Shown: positions 32,539 through 41,286 of the stretch, one piece after another
How the letters are laid out: every line of letters begins with the position of its first letter
Numbering within the stretch: position 1 is the first letter of the stretch
Assembly (NCBI RefSeq): GCF_031127875.1
Contig: NZ_JARXIA010000021.1
Span: forward strand, 1 to 64,000
Origin: Pelagicoccus sp. SDUM812005
GTDB taxonomy: Bacteria > Verrucomicrobiota > Verrucomicrobiia > Opitutales > Opitutaceae
Direction: 5' to 3'
Length of the DNA stretch: 64,000 bases
The notes under the pieces: model-generated
The model's database searches: none
Seen by the model: only the letters and a program-made list of their open reading frames with translations
What the model was told of the DNA's origin: nothing
Position numbers and translations under genes: made by a program

Positions 32539-34529
32539 CCCGACGCGACCTAATCCGCTACGCCAGCTCCAGCCTCCTCCTTGCCAGCTTGCCCAAGAGC
32601 CTAGCTGGTCGCACGACAACGCCCGCCGGAGGCAAAGCGCGACTCTTCTTCGACTTGGAGGAAATTCCGCAAATCAGGGCAAACGCCCGCTCCACCCTCC
32701 TAGCCCCGACCCTGCGACTGTGGAAGCAGCGCACGCCCGAGGACTTGGAGAGGGCCCTCGCCACTTTCGAATCCTCAGGCGACATCGTTCGACACTTCGC
32801 CACCATCCTCAATCTCCTGACCGAGATCTCCGTGGCCCAACTGATCGATCCGCAAGCCTCACGCCGCGACGCCCTCCTTTCCGGCATCCAGCGTCTGATC
32901 GGATACGAAAAGTGGGACTACTTCCTCGACGGCGACCAGCCCATCGGCATCCAACGAGCCTCCATGGCCACCGTTCGCATCCTCTTCGCCCGTGAGGTTC
33001 TGGATGCCGAAATCGACGCCGCCTTCGACAAAGAGATTCTCAAGGCCGTGGCCGACAAAGGCTGCCTCCCCTGCTATCGGGCCGTTTACGGTATGGACCA
33101 TCCGGATACGGTGATCGGCTGGTCCTTCGACGAGAAGCACGAAGGTTTTTACGACCTTTCCATGGAACGTTGGCCCATGATACTAGGCGACAACAACCTG
33201 CGATCCGCCCCGAGCAGCGCCCTCGGCATCGGAGCCATCGCCTTGCTGGGACAAGATCCGCGGGCCGAGGAATGGCTCGCCACCGCGGAGGCTAGCTTCG
33301 ACCGCGTACTCAGACTTTTCTCTTCCGATGGAAGCTACTTCGAAGGGCTCAGCTACGCGGGCTACACCTTGCGCACCGCCCTCAACTTCTTCGATGCCCA
33401 CGCCCGCAACCTCGGCGACATCGACTGGATCAAGAAAGCCAACTTCGACGGCATGCTCGATTTCATCGCGACCATGCAAGCCGGACAAAACGAGGACGGA
33501 ACTCCGGATATCGTCAACTTCAGCGATGCCCGCAACAGCGTCTATTCCTGCGTTCCGGCCTGGATCGGCAAGCGAACCGGCAATCCGCTGGGACAATTCG
33601 AGGCCGAAAAGCTCAGCCTGCCCATCTACTTTCTCGACTTCCTTTGGTACGAACCGGGAAAGCCATCCTCGCCGCCTCCCAAAGCCCTGGAAAACGTGCG
33701 CAACAACCTCGATTGGGTGCTCTGCCGCAGCGGCTGGGAGCCTCAGGACGCGGTGCTCGCTTTCCGGAGCGGCGGCCCCTGCAATCACGAACACGCCGAC
33801 CGCAACCACATCACCTACAAGATCCATGACGAGCGCCTGCTGACCGATCTCTTCGGGGCCGCCTACGACAGGCGCCACTCGGGATGGGAAATGCGAAAGA
33901 CCAAGGCCCACAACTCCGTTCTGGTAAACGGCATGGGCAACCACTACCACGACGGGGCGGAAGGAACCAACGACAGCAAGTCCTACGCAGCCATCACCCA
34001 ATTCGAGGACCACGGCGATACGGTTTGGTGGACGAGCGACGCCTCCGCTGCCTACCTGATCGACAACGACCATATCACCAAGGTTTTACGCACCATCGTT
34101 TTCGCAAAGCCGGACATCATCGTAGTGCTGGACCAAGTACAGCTTCACCTCGGCGCCCAGCCAATGAGCCTGCGCTTCTTCCCCGACAACCGCGACGGCC
34201 TCGCCGAACTAAGTTTCGACAACGAGCAGTTCACGATCCGTCGTCCCCAAGCCACCTTGCACGGCTCCGTGCACTGCAAAACTGAAACCGCGATCGCCGC
34301 CTCGAGGCTGGACGTCACCCCCGAAACGGGAGACTTCCCCTTCATCGAGATCAGCAAGGCACCCGCCTTCTCGCATGAGATCGTAACCGTACTGCGAGCC
34401 GCTCCGACGGGCAAAAAGCCCCGCGCCGTGAATATCAAGCCAAGCCCGAACGGGTGGCAGGCAAGGGCAGGCCAGCTCAAAATCGACATCGACACGCGGC
34501 GCACCACACCTGCGATCTCGCTCCTGTGA
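32535..34529 (+). CDS. Exported heparinase II/III-like polysaccharide lyase
   Basis: A 664-residue protein with a Tat-type leader (TRRDLIRYASSSLLLASLP). Residues about 100-390 are a helical toroid containing SYFEGLSYAGYTL, and the C-terminal half is the beta-sandwich of heparinase II/III family proteins with GPCNHEHADRNHITY (about 415-430) and KTKAHNSVLVNG. The His and Tyr residues in these segments match those that abstract the C5 proton and bind metal in alginate and heparin lyases. It would cleave a uronic-acid-containing polymer in the periplasm by beta-elimination. The start is fixed by the ATGA overlap with the symporter stop; the open frame extends further upstream only as a shadow. 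Confidence 0.8.
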   Translation: MTRRDLIRYASSSLLLASLPKSLAGRTTTPAGGKARLFFDLEEIPQIRANARSTLLAPTLRLWKQRTPEDLERALATFESSGDIVRHFATILNLLTEISVAQLIDPQASRRDALLSGIQRLIGYEKWDYFLDGDQPIGIQRASMATVRILFAREVLDAEIDAAFDKEILKAVADKGCLPCYRAVYGMDHPDTVIGWSFDEKHEGFYDLSMERWPMILGDNNLRSAPSSALGIGAIALLGQDPRAEEWLATAEASFDRVLRLFSSDGSYFEGLSYAGYTLRTALNFFDAHARNLGDIDWIKKANFDGMLDFIATMQAGQNEDGTPDIVNFSDARNSVYSCVPAWIGKRTGNPLGQFEAEKLSLPIYFLDFLWYEPGKPSSPPPKALENVRNNLDWVLCRSGWEPQDAVLAFRSGGPCNHEHADRNHITYKIHDERLLTDLFGAAYDRRHSGWEMRKTKAHNSVLVNGMGNHYHDGAEGTNDSKSYAAITQFEDHGDTVWWTSDASAAYLIDNDHITKVLRTIVFAKPDIIVVLDQVQLHLGAQPMSLRFFPDNRDGLAELSFDNEQFTIRRPQATLHGSVHCKTETAIAASRLDVTPETGDFPFIEISKAPAFSHEIVTVLRAAPTGKKPRAVNIKPSPNGWQARAGQLKIDIDTRRTTPAISLL

Positions 34530-34539
34530 ACCGACTTTC

Positions 34540-35766
34540 ATGAACCCATCCATCGACCTCTCCTCCATGAGCCCCCGCCACGCGGCTCACTATGCAAGCG
34601 CCCTCAAGCGCATTCCTTGGGCGACCCAAACCAACGCCAAGCGCTACGACGGCGAACTCGTTCCCTCGCGCCCACCTTTCCTGAAACGGGCTAAAGGATG
34701 CCGCGTTTGGGACCTGGACAACAAGGAATACATCGACTACAAGGCCTCCCTCGGCCCTATCATTCTCGGCTATCAGTATCCAGATGTTGACGACGCGGTA
34801 TCAAGGCAGATGTTCGAAGGCGTGCTTTTCAGCATGGCCAGCCCACTCGAACTCGAAGCGGCGGAGGCGATTCTCAATACCTTAGGTTGGGCGGACAAAA
34901 TACGTTTCATGAAAACCGGGGCCGACGTCTGCGCCTCCTGCCTGCGACTAGCCCGCAGCAAGACGAAGCGAAACCACTTCCTCTCAAGCGGCTACCACGG
35001 CTATCAAGATTGGTTCGCCCTTGCCTGGCCGAACAATGGTATCCCTCAAGATTTGAACGCCTACTCCCATGCAATCGAGTACGGAGATCTTCAAGCGGTT
35101 GACGACGTATTCGAGACCTGGGGACACGACCTAGCGGCAGTCATCGTCTCTCCGGTTGAATGGCACAAGGAACCGGACCCTGCCTTCCTCAAGAAGCTGC
35201 GCGAAAAATGCGACGCTTACGGTTCCGTTCTAATTTTCGACGAAGTCCTTACCGGTTTCCGACTCGCCAAAGGCGGAGCCCAGGAATTCTTCGGCGTTAC
35301 TCCGGATCTCGCAGCGTATGCCAAAGGCATCGCAAACGGGTATCCGCTCTCCGCATACGCTGGCAAGGCAGACTTCATGAACGCCTTAGACCAGACCATA
35401 ATCACTACCACCTACGCGGGAGAAACCCTCTCCCTCGCCGCCTCCAAGGCAACCATGCAGGTTTTTCAGCAAGAGCCGGTCTTCGAACACATCGCGAAAC
35501 TCGGGCAAACGCTAAGGGATGGCTTCGATTCTATCTTCCAGGAATTCAGCTATCCGGCTCGCACCGTTGGACTCGCTCCTGCGGTCACCATCCGGTTCGA
35601 AGGCGACAGCGCCGCGCAAAGCGCCGCCCGCATCAAACTCTTCGACCAGCTCTACCAGCGCGGCATCTTTGCCAACAAGGAATGGTTCATCACCTACTCC
35701 CATCAAGAGAGCGACATCGCCGAGACCCTCGAAAAGCTTCGAGACTCCCTTAAAGCGATCCTCTAA
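34540..35766 (+). CDS. Class III aminotransferase (glutamate-1-semialdehyde aminomutase-like)
   Basis: A 408-residue cytoplasmic PLP enzyme. IFDEVLTGFR (Asp about 234) and AYAKGIANGYPLSA (Schiff-base Lys about 262) match class III aminotransferases; SSGYHGYQDWF near 150 resembles glutamate-1-semialdehyde 2,1-aminomutases. Its location, 10 bp after the lyase gene in a catabolic operon, makes a role in heme synthesis unlikely. Amination or deamination of a keto- or amino-sugar acid is more plausible, but the substrate is unknown. It is the last gene of the symporter-lyase-aminotransferase run and is convergent with the DapA-like gene (11-bp gap). Confidence 0.85.
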   Translation: MNPSIDLSSMSPRHAAHYASALKRIPWATQTNAKRYDGELVPSRPPFLKRAKGCRVWDLDNKEYIDYKASLGPIILGYQYPDVDDAVSRQMFEGVLFSMASPLELEAAEAILNTLGWADKIRFMKTGADVCASCLRLARSKTKRNHFLSSGYHGYQDWFALAWPNNGIPQDLNAYSHAIEYGDLQAVDDVFETWGHDLAAVIVSPVEWHKEPDPAFLKKLREKCDAYGSVLIFDEVLTGFRLAKGGAQEFFGVTPDLAAYAKGIANGYPLSAYAGKADFMNALDQTIITTTYAGETLSLAASKATMQVFQQEPVFEHIAKLGQTLRDGFDSIFQEFSYPARTVGLAPAVTIRFEGDSAAQSAARIKLFDQLYQRGIFANKEWFITYSHQESDIAETLEKLRDSLKAIL

Positions 35767-35777
35767 CGCTAAGCTGC

Positions 35778-36842
35778 CTAACTGAGCCAACGATCGATGT
35801 TTTCCTTAACGAAAGCATCGTCGTTGAGGCTTGGATACGCCGCGTAAACCCGATCCAAGGCTTCCATCTGTCCGGGCGAAAGCTCCTCATGCGGATTCAG
35901 GCACCATCGCCCTTCCAGCAAGCCTTGACGGCGTAGGACTTCATGAATGCCGGGGATGCACCCAGCGAAGCCATTGGCGACGTCGAAGATCGCGGCGTTG
36001 GCATCGGTGAGCTGGTGAGCGCGGGTCAGCAAGTCTCCTGACAAAGCTCCGCCTTGCATGGCTTTGACCGCTTCGAGATCCCGGACGGCTTGATGCGTCC
36101 AAACCGCCCACTGCCCCAGCAACCCGCCGCGAATACGTAGCGGTTCCTCTCCCTCCGAAAAGCGGAACTCGCTCGCTAGATCCACGATGATGTTGTCGTC
36201 ATTGCCCGTGTAGAGAGCGATTTCCTCCGCTCGCCCTGAATCTCGCACAGCTCGGATGACGTTCAAGGTTTCGTAGCGGTTGAAGGGGGCCATCTTGATC
36301 CCCACTAGGTTCTCGACCTCCGCTGCTTTACGCCAAAACGCATAGTCGAGAGGAATCCCTCCGACCGAAGGCTGTAGGTAAAAGCCAAATACGGGAATGA
36401 CTTCCGACACTGCCCTCAAGTGATCGACCAGCTCCTCGCAAGTCGACCCTTTCATGGCCGCTAGGCTCACAAGCCCGATGTCGTAGCCCAGCTCCGAGGC
36501 GATCCCGGCCTCGTCTACCGCTTGAGCAGTCTTTCCAGCGATACCAGCCACCCGAACTAGGTCTCGCGGCGTTTCGCGCTCGCAGGCATCCATCGCGGAA
36601 GCCGCCAGCTCGAGCACGGGACGATACAGTCCATACTGCGGCTCGCGAATCTCGAACTGAGTGGTATGCACTCCCACCGCGATTCCCCCCGCTCCCGACT
36701 CGCTGTAGTAGCGAGTCAGGGCTACCTGACGCCGTTCGTCCAGCTTTCGGGAGCTATTCAAGGCCAAGGGATGGGCCGGTATAACGATCCCTTCCATCAA
36801 TCGCTGACGGAGGGAATTCACGCGAGTCTCTGCTCTGCTCAT
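35778..36842 (-). CDS. DapA/NanA-superfamily aldolase
   Basis: A 354-residue TIM-barrel lyase, about 60 residues longer than typical DapA. FGFYLQPSVGG holds the catalytic Tyr (about 155) and VGIKMAPFNR the Schiff-base Lys (about 183). The usual DapA GTTGE motif is replaced by GVHTTQF, which argues against dihydrodipicolinate synthase itself and for an aldolase or dehydratase acting on a sugar-derived keto acid. It would supply the retro-aldol step giving pyruvate. It is transcribed 12 bp after the epimerase-like gene in a two-gene operon. Confidence 0.82.
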   Translation of the reverse strand: MSRAETRVNSLRQRLMEGIVIPAHPLALNSSRKLDERRQVALTRYYSESGAGGIAVGVHTTQFEIREPQYGLYRPVLELAASAMDACERETPRDLVRVAGIAGKTAQAVDEAGIASELGYDIGLVSLAAMKGSTCEELVDHLRAVSEVIPVFGFYLQPSVGGIPLDYAFWRKAAEVENLVGIKMAPFNRYETLNVIRAVRDSGRAEEIALYTGNDDNIIVDLASEFRFSEGEEPLRIRGGLLGQWAVWTHQAVRDLEAVKAMQGGALSGDLLTRAHQLTDANAAIFDVANGFAGCIPGIHEVLRRQGLLEGRWCLNPHEELSPGQMEALDRVYAAYPSLNDDAFVKENIDRWLS

Positions 36843-36854
36843 GTATTCAAATTT

Positions 36855-37901
36855 CTAGAATTTACCATCTCGCTTCTCGAATCCAGTCGGCTTCCCGTAG
36901 GTTCCGCCTCCTGAAGTCAGCCAAGCCGCCACCCAGTCGATCATGGTATCTACCTCGACCGAAGGCTCTCCAAACAAGCGATGGGACCGGGCTGCATTGC
37001 TGAGCCAGGCCGTTTCGCCTTCTTCGCCGTCGATCTTAACCGGACGGCCAAACTTTTTTCCGAACTCCTCCGCCAGCTCCCTCACGCTCAAAATATCGGC
37101 GCCCGTTATATTGAGCGGGATCGCTGGCGCTTGGGCCAGGGCCAAGGATTGAACGATTTGGCAAAGGGCATCGTTCTGCCAAATGAAGTTAACGAACCCT
37201 GTGGATACGTCGACCGCTTCCCCGCGCAGCACCTTGGAGGCGATGTCGACCAGAACTCCGTATCGAAACTCCACCGCGTAATTCAGGCGGATCAGTACAA
37301 CCGGCGTGTCGTAGCGTTGCGAGGCGGCTTCGAAGCAGGCCTCCCGCTGCAGGCAGGATTGCGCGTATTCACCCACTGGATTCGTCGGCGACCCTTCGTG
37401 GGAGCCACCGGAGCCTGGCGTGACGAAGGAATATACGCAGCCTGTGGAGAATGCGACGATGCGAGCGTTGCGATACCGATACGCCAAACGTTCCGCCAGC
37501 ACGACATTCGTTTCATGCAACAGGTCGGGGCGGTCGGCGGTACCGAACTTGGCTCCCACTAAATAGAAGACCGTGGGCGCCTCCGGCAGCGATTTCACGA
37601 AAGCCTCGTCCCGCAGGTCTCCCGCCACCGTTTCGATTCCGTGCTGCTCGTATTCGGTTTTCGACTTCAGGTTGCCGAATCGCGACACAGCGATTACCCG
37701 GTTGGCTTGACCGAGTTCGTCCACCGCGAACTTCAGCATCAGGCTCAGGTGCAGGCCCATTTTTCCTCCTGCCCCTAAGACGACGATATCGCCTTCCAAG
37801 TTGCGGAGCGCGTCACACACTGCCTCGTTGGGCCGAGAGAGAAATAAGTCGATTTCGGCGGGCGAGACAGGCAATTCAGGGGTTGCTTCAGGAAATGCCA
37901 T
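36855..37901 (-). CDS. NAD-dependent epimerase/dehydratase-like protein without catalytic Lys
   Basis: A 348-residue extended-SDR protein. The nucleotide site IVVLGAGGKMGLHL (about 39-52) is intact. The active-site region has FSTGCVYS (Ser about 152), and the YxxxK motif reads YAQSC (Tyr about 179, Cys in place of Lys about 183). Lys normally lowers the Tyr pKa and orients the ribose, so activity may be altered or lost. The ATG at 37901 is chosen over a TTG at 37916. It is the first gene of a two-gene operon with the DapA-like aldolase, with an operator-like site about 50 bp upstream. Confidence 0.8.
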   Translation of the reverse strand: MAFPEATPELPVSPAEIDLFLSRPNEAVCDALRNLEGDIVVLGAGGKMGLHLSLMLKFAVDELGQANRVIAVSRFGNLKSKTEYEQHGIETVAGDLRDEAFVKSLPEAPTVFYLVGAKFGTADRPDLLHETNVVLAERLAYRYRNARIVAFSTGCVYSFVTPGSGGSHEGSPTNPVGEYAQSCLQREACFEAASQRYDTPVVLIRLNYAVEFRYGVLVDIASKVLRGEAVDVSTGFVNFIWQNDALCQIVQSLALAQAPAIPLNITGADILSVRELAEEFGKKFGRPVKIDGEEGETAWLSNAARSHRLFGEPSVEVDTMIDWVAAWLTSGGGTYGKPTGFEKRDGKF

Positions 37902-37950
37902 AAGGGGAATTTTCAAGGATCCGGATGCAGTCCCGCAACCTTGCCCTCGG

Positions 37951-37961
37951 TTTACAGAAAA
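37951..37961. promoter_or_regulatory. Candidate operator, TTTAC-N-GTAAA type
   Basis: TTTACAGAAAA, one mismatch from the palindrome, 50 bp before the epimerase-like gene start at 37901. Confidence 0.45.
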
Positions 37962-37976
37962 CTCTGCGGAGCGTCC

Positions 37977-38753
37977 CTAGCCCTTGGCCCATTTCCGCAA
38001 GGTTTCCGCGTCCTTGCGAAAGTTTTCGACCGAATGGTCCTTCACGTGCTCGATACTGATCCATCGCTCGCGACCATCGGACCGCAAAATCTCCAGATAC
38101 TCCGACCAAACCTGCTCCCCCTCGCTCAACAACAAGGAGTGCGGCCACCCTTCTTTGGCGAAGTGGTTGCAATGCACGTTGCCAATCTTGGCAAGGAGCT
38201 GTCCTAAGCCCCGCAACCGGTAGTCCTGCTCCACCGACAGGTACGGCTGCCACAGGGTGAAAACGTTCTCGTGCCCAACCTCCTCCAGGAAGCGAGCCGT
38301 CGACTCGTTCGAGTCGGTCAAGGTATTGTCGTGGAACTCGAGGCCAACCGCGACTCCGCGACGCTGGGACTGCTCGCCGATTTCGCGGCAACGCTCGACG
38401 ATGCGCTGCCGATGTTCGCCAGCAATCTCCTTCGACCCCAACGTTCCCGCCCAAACCCGAATGCTTGGAGCCCCCAGTTCGCAGGCCGTATCCAACACCG
38501 CATTCCACGAAGGTTCATCCTCCGCCCAACGCGAAACGCACCCGTCGAAGCGATAGTAGGAACCGTAGCAGGATACCGCCAGGCCCGCCGCCTCTGTCAG
38601 CAGACGCACTTCTCTCGCTCGGGCCAGGTGTCCGTGCGGGACATGCACATCGCCGCCCCACTCGATTCCTTCGAGTCCCGCCTCGGCGACTAGCCGCACC
38701 AGCTCCTCTACGTCTAAGTCCCTAAAAGTGATGGATACTAAACCTGTTTTCAT
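37977..38753 (-). CDS. Xylose-isomerase-like TIM-barrel protein
   Basis: A 258-residue cytoplasmic protein of the sugar phosphate isomerase/epimerase family. GLEGIEWGGDVHVPHG (about 23-38), VAVGLEFHDNT (about 130) and WISIEHVKDH near the C-terminus supply Glu, His and Asp at barrel strand ends. The ATG at 38753 gives the family start MKTGLVSITF; a longer frame to 38807 has no homology. It is divergent from a second gene of the same superfamily (38915), sharing a 161-bp control region. Confidence 0.85.
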   Translation of the reverse strand: MKTGLVSITFRDLDVEELVRLVAEAGLEGIEWGGDVHVPHGHLARAREVRLLTEAAGLAVSCYGSYYRFDGCVSRWAEDEPSWNAVLDTACELGAPSIRVWAGTLGSKEIAGEHRQRIVERCREIGEQSQRRGVAVGLEFHDNTLTDSNESTARFLEEVGHENVFTLWQPYLSVEQDYRLRGLGQLLAKIGNVHCNHFAKEGWPHSLLLSEGEQVWSEYLEILRSDGRERWISIEHVKDHSVENFRKDAETLRKWAKG

Positions 38754-38847
38754 TTCGAAATCCGCTCGAGCTAGCCATTCAAGGGCCGGCCCCGTAGCGA
38801 CCACCACTTACGGAGGCGCTTCGACCCAGTGACGAGTTTTTCCAAGG

Positions 38848-38858
38848 CTTACGATAAA
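38848..38858. promoter_or_regulatory. Weak candidate operator, TTTAC-N-GTAAA type
   Basis: CTTACGATAAA, two mismatches from the palindrome, in the divergent gap between two isomerase-like genes, 56 bp before the start at 38915. Confidence 0.35.
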
Positions 38859-38914
38859 CCGGAGACCGACGGGACAGTCCGCCTTCTTCACAGCACTCTA
38901 CTCCGTACAATACG

Positions 38915-39790
38915 ATGAGTATCCCCAATACCAACGATCGCTCTCTGCGCCCGCCAGCCCTGAAGCTCTTCCTGAACAGCGGCACCCTGAGAGACTTGCC
39001 GGAAGACTGCCCGCTCGCCGGGTTAAGCGTCCCGCAACAATACGAGGCGATCCGGACCGCTGCCTTCGTTGGCCTGCAAGATGGGGATAAGAGCGCCTGC
39101 TCCCAGCTGGGACTCGAACGCTGCGGCAGCGGCAGGATCAACCAGCCGTCGGAACTCGAAGCTCTCGTCGAAAGCCACCTGAGCGAAGGCTTGCTCGCTA
39201 CCACCTTGCACGTCGGCTGGGGTAACGAAAGCGATGCCGAAATCGATCGCTTGCTTTCCAAGATCATCGAAACCGCCAGCGCCTACCGCTATCCACTCTA
39301 CTTGGAAACGCACCGGGCCACCATCACCCAAGACAATTGGCGCACCGTACAGTTCACCAAACGTTTTCCTGACATTCGCTTCAACGGCGACTTTTCACAT
39401 TGGTACACCGGGCACGAAATGGTCTACGGCGATTGGGAGGAAAAGCTCTCCTTCATCCAGCCCGTGCTGGAACGGGTGCGCTTCCTGCACGGCAGGATCG
39501 CAAGCCCCGGATCCATACAAGCTCCACTGACGAGGTATCCGGAACCAGACTACGTTGAACATTTTCGCCAACTATGGCGGCTTTGTTTCGAAGGCTTCCT
39601 CAAAACGGCCCAGCCCGGCGACACCCTTATCTTTGCCCCCGAGCTCCTGCCTCCCTCCATCTACTACGCACAGACTTACGCCGACGCTGCCGGGAATATG
39701 CGGGAACACTCCGACCGCTGGACCGACGCTCTCGCTCTCGCAAAAATCGCCGAGGAGGAATTCGAGAACGCCCGAAAAAACACCGCCTAA
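38915..39790 (+). CDS. TIM-barrel sugar isomerase-like protein (divergent member)
   Basis: A 291-residue cytoplasmic protein. Barrel-end segments LHVGWGNE (about 98-105), YLETHRATITQDNW (Glu/His about 130), FNGDFSHWYTGHEM (Asp/His about 154) and RFLHGRIASP (about 190) resemble the metal site of xylose-isomerase-like barrels, but the order is not that of a well-known subfamily. A C-terminal FAPELLPP follows. The function cannot be named. Its stop overlaps that of the convergent aldo/keto-reductase-like gene (39787-39790). Confidence 0.7.
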   Translation: MSIPNTNDRSLRPPALKLFLNSGTLRDLPEDCPLAGLSVPQQYEAIRTAAFVGLQDGDKSACSQLGLERCGSGRINQPSELEALVESHLSEGLLATTLHVGWGNESDAEIDRLLSKIIETASAYRYPLYLETHRATITQDNWRTVQFTKRFPDIRFNGDFSHWYTGHEMVYGDWEEKLSFIQPVLERVRFLHGRIASPGSIQAPLTRYPEPDYVEHFRQLWRLCFEGFLKTAQPGDTLIFAPELLPPSIYYAQTYADAAGNMREHSDRWTDALALAKIAEEEFENARKNTA

Positions 39791-40728
39791 ATCCGCAGCG
39801 TTTGCCAGTCCGCTTCCTCCAGGGGCTCTTCGCCATCACCGCTCAGGACGAACTCTTCCGCTCGCGGACAATGGGGCGGAAGGGCGCACTGCAAGTAGGC
39901 GTCTTCGATACTAGCCAGCGCCTCTGGGGCGAACTCAACGCGAGCCGCTTCGATGGCCGCGAGCAATTGCGACTTCACCTTGGGGCTGAATTGCACCGAA
40001 CAGATGCTCTCCCTCGAAAACAGCCACGCCATTCCCACCTGGAAAGAGGTCCTGCCAAAGACCCTGCGGGCCGCGCTGAACAGCGGCTCGTAGCCGTCCG
40101 TGAACGGCCAACGAACCACGAGCGAAACGCGATGTTCCTTCGACAATTCCTCCAGGCAACAGCGAGTAAACGGTCCGTCCAAGTGAGCGGACTCAAGCCG
40201 CATGCGCGAAGGTTGCGCTCCCCTTCCCAACCACTCCGCGATGCGCCAGCACGGAAATCCGATCGAACCCACGTGACGCAAGAGTCCACGATCCGACAAG
40301 CGCTCCATCACCGACATAACCTCATAGGTCGGAAAAAAGCCATTCGACCAGTCCAAAAGGGCGATGTCCAGGTAGCCAACCCCTAGCCGCTTGGCGGCAA
40401 GCTCTACCTGCTGCCGCATCGAGTATTCCAGTTCCAGTCCGCTGGCTCCTTCGGGACAACGTATTCTCGTACTCAATACAAGTTCATCCCTTAGGTTTGG
40501 ATTTCCCCTCAGCCATTCGCCCACCAGCGATTCGGACTTATCGGGATTGCACTCCAAGGAAGGCAGATAGGCGTGAGAAGTGGTTTGAATGAAATTCCCC
40601 CCTTGCTCCAGGTAGGTATCCAGCACCTCGAACGCGGACGACCGATCGCTTAGATAGCCAATCCTTCCCGTTCCTAGGCAAAGATTCGAAACGCGCAGAT
40701 TCGTTCTTCCGTATTGATTCTTCTTCAT
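39787..40728 (-). CDS. Aldo/keto-reductase-fold protein with substituted catalytic tetrad
   Basis: A 313-residue protein with the AKR start (YGRTNLRVSNLCLGTGRIGY) and barrel pattern. The canonical Asp-Tyr-Lys-His tetrad is mostly lost: the D of DTA..Y reads Q (FIQTTSHAY, Tyr about 54 kept), the strand-end Lys reads R (LVLSTRIR), and the His before the substrate pocket reads D (IALLDWSN). It may be a non-reductase ligand binder or use another chemistry. No TTTAC-N-GTAAA site is seen before it, and it stands at the right edge of the island. Confidence 0.75.
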   Translation of the reverse strand: MKKNQYGRTNLRVSNLCLGTGRIGYLSDRSSAFEVLDTYLEQGGNFIQTTSHAYLPSLECNPDKSESLVGEWLRGNPNLRDELVLSTRIRCPEGASGLELEYSMRQQVELAAKRLGVGYLDIALLDWSNGFFPTYEVMSVMERLSDRGLLRHVGSIGFPCWRIAEWLGRGAQPSRMRLESAHLDGPFTRCCLEELSKEHRVSLVVRWPFTDGYEPLFSAARRVFGRTSFQVGMAWLFSRESICSVQFSPKVKSQLLAAIEAARVEFAPEALASIEDAYLQCALPPHCPRAEEFVLSGDGEEPLEEADWQTLRI

Positions 40729-40750
40729 AAGGCGCCGATATTTTGCCTGC

Positions 40751-41176
40751 CTAAACCAGGCTGTAGGGACCGTGAACCGATGCTTTCTTCGATTCTCGCG
40801 TTACGCGAACCACCCGTAACCGCCTCAAGCCTCCCGGCGTATTCCAAACGAAGTCCTCGCCTGCCCGCACGCCCAGCAAAGCCACCCCCAAAGGGGCAAG
40901 GATAGAGACGCGATTCAAGTCGGGATTCGCTCGGCTCGGCAAACTCAGCTCGTAGGTCTCCACTTCGCCTAAGTCCAAGTCCTCGAGCTCGACCTTGCTA
41001 TTCAGGCCAACCGAATCGGAAGGCACCTGAGAATCGCCCAAGACGATCGCTCGCGAAAGCTCTTCTTTCAGCTTCAAAGCGGACCCTTGCGGGAATTTTA
41101 TCGAGCGCAGCAATAAGGTAATCACTTGATGGTCCTCGGTCGATAAGTACAAACTTGGGTTTTCTTTCATTTTCAT
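40751..41176 (-). CDS. Rnk/GreA-C-terminal-like RNA polymerase-binding protein
   Basis: A 141-residue cytoplasmic protein. Residues 1-50 form a short helical N-terminus, and the C-terminal ~80 residues match the GreA/GreB C-terminal FKBP-like domain of Rnk-type regulators (VSILAPLGVALLGVRAGED, then WNTPGG and RLRVVRV). Rnk proteins bind RNA polymerase secondary-channel regions and were first noted for effects on nucleoside diphosphate kinase. A GreA coiled coil is absent, so transcript cleavage is not expected. It is not obviously tied to sugar use and marks the change to region 2. Confidence 0.8.
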   Translation of the reverse strand: MKMKENPSLYLSTEDHQVITLLLRSIKFPQGSALKLKEELSRAIVLGDSQVPSDSVGLNSKVELEDLDLGEVETYELSLPSRANPDLNRVSILAPLGVALLGVRAGEDFVWNTPGGLRRLRVVRVTRESKKASVHGPYSLV

Positions 41177-41286
41177 ATTCTGAATTTAGTTATCGCTGTT
41201 CCTGCCTCCTCATCCGGAAGCTCTTGTTTTCATATTAATAAATCCTGACCGATCGCTTCTTTGAGCGTGTTCCCAAACATTATAAA

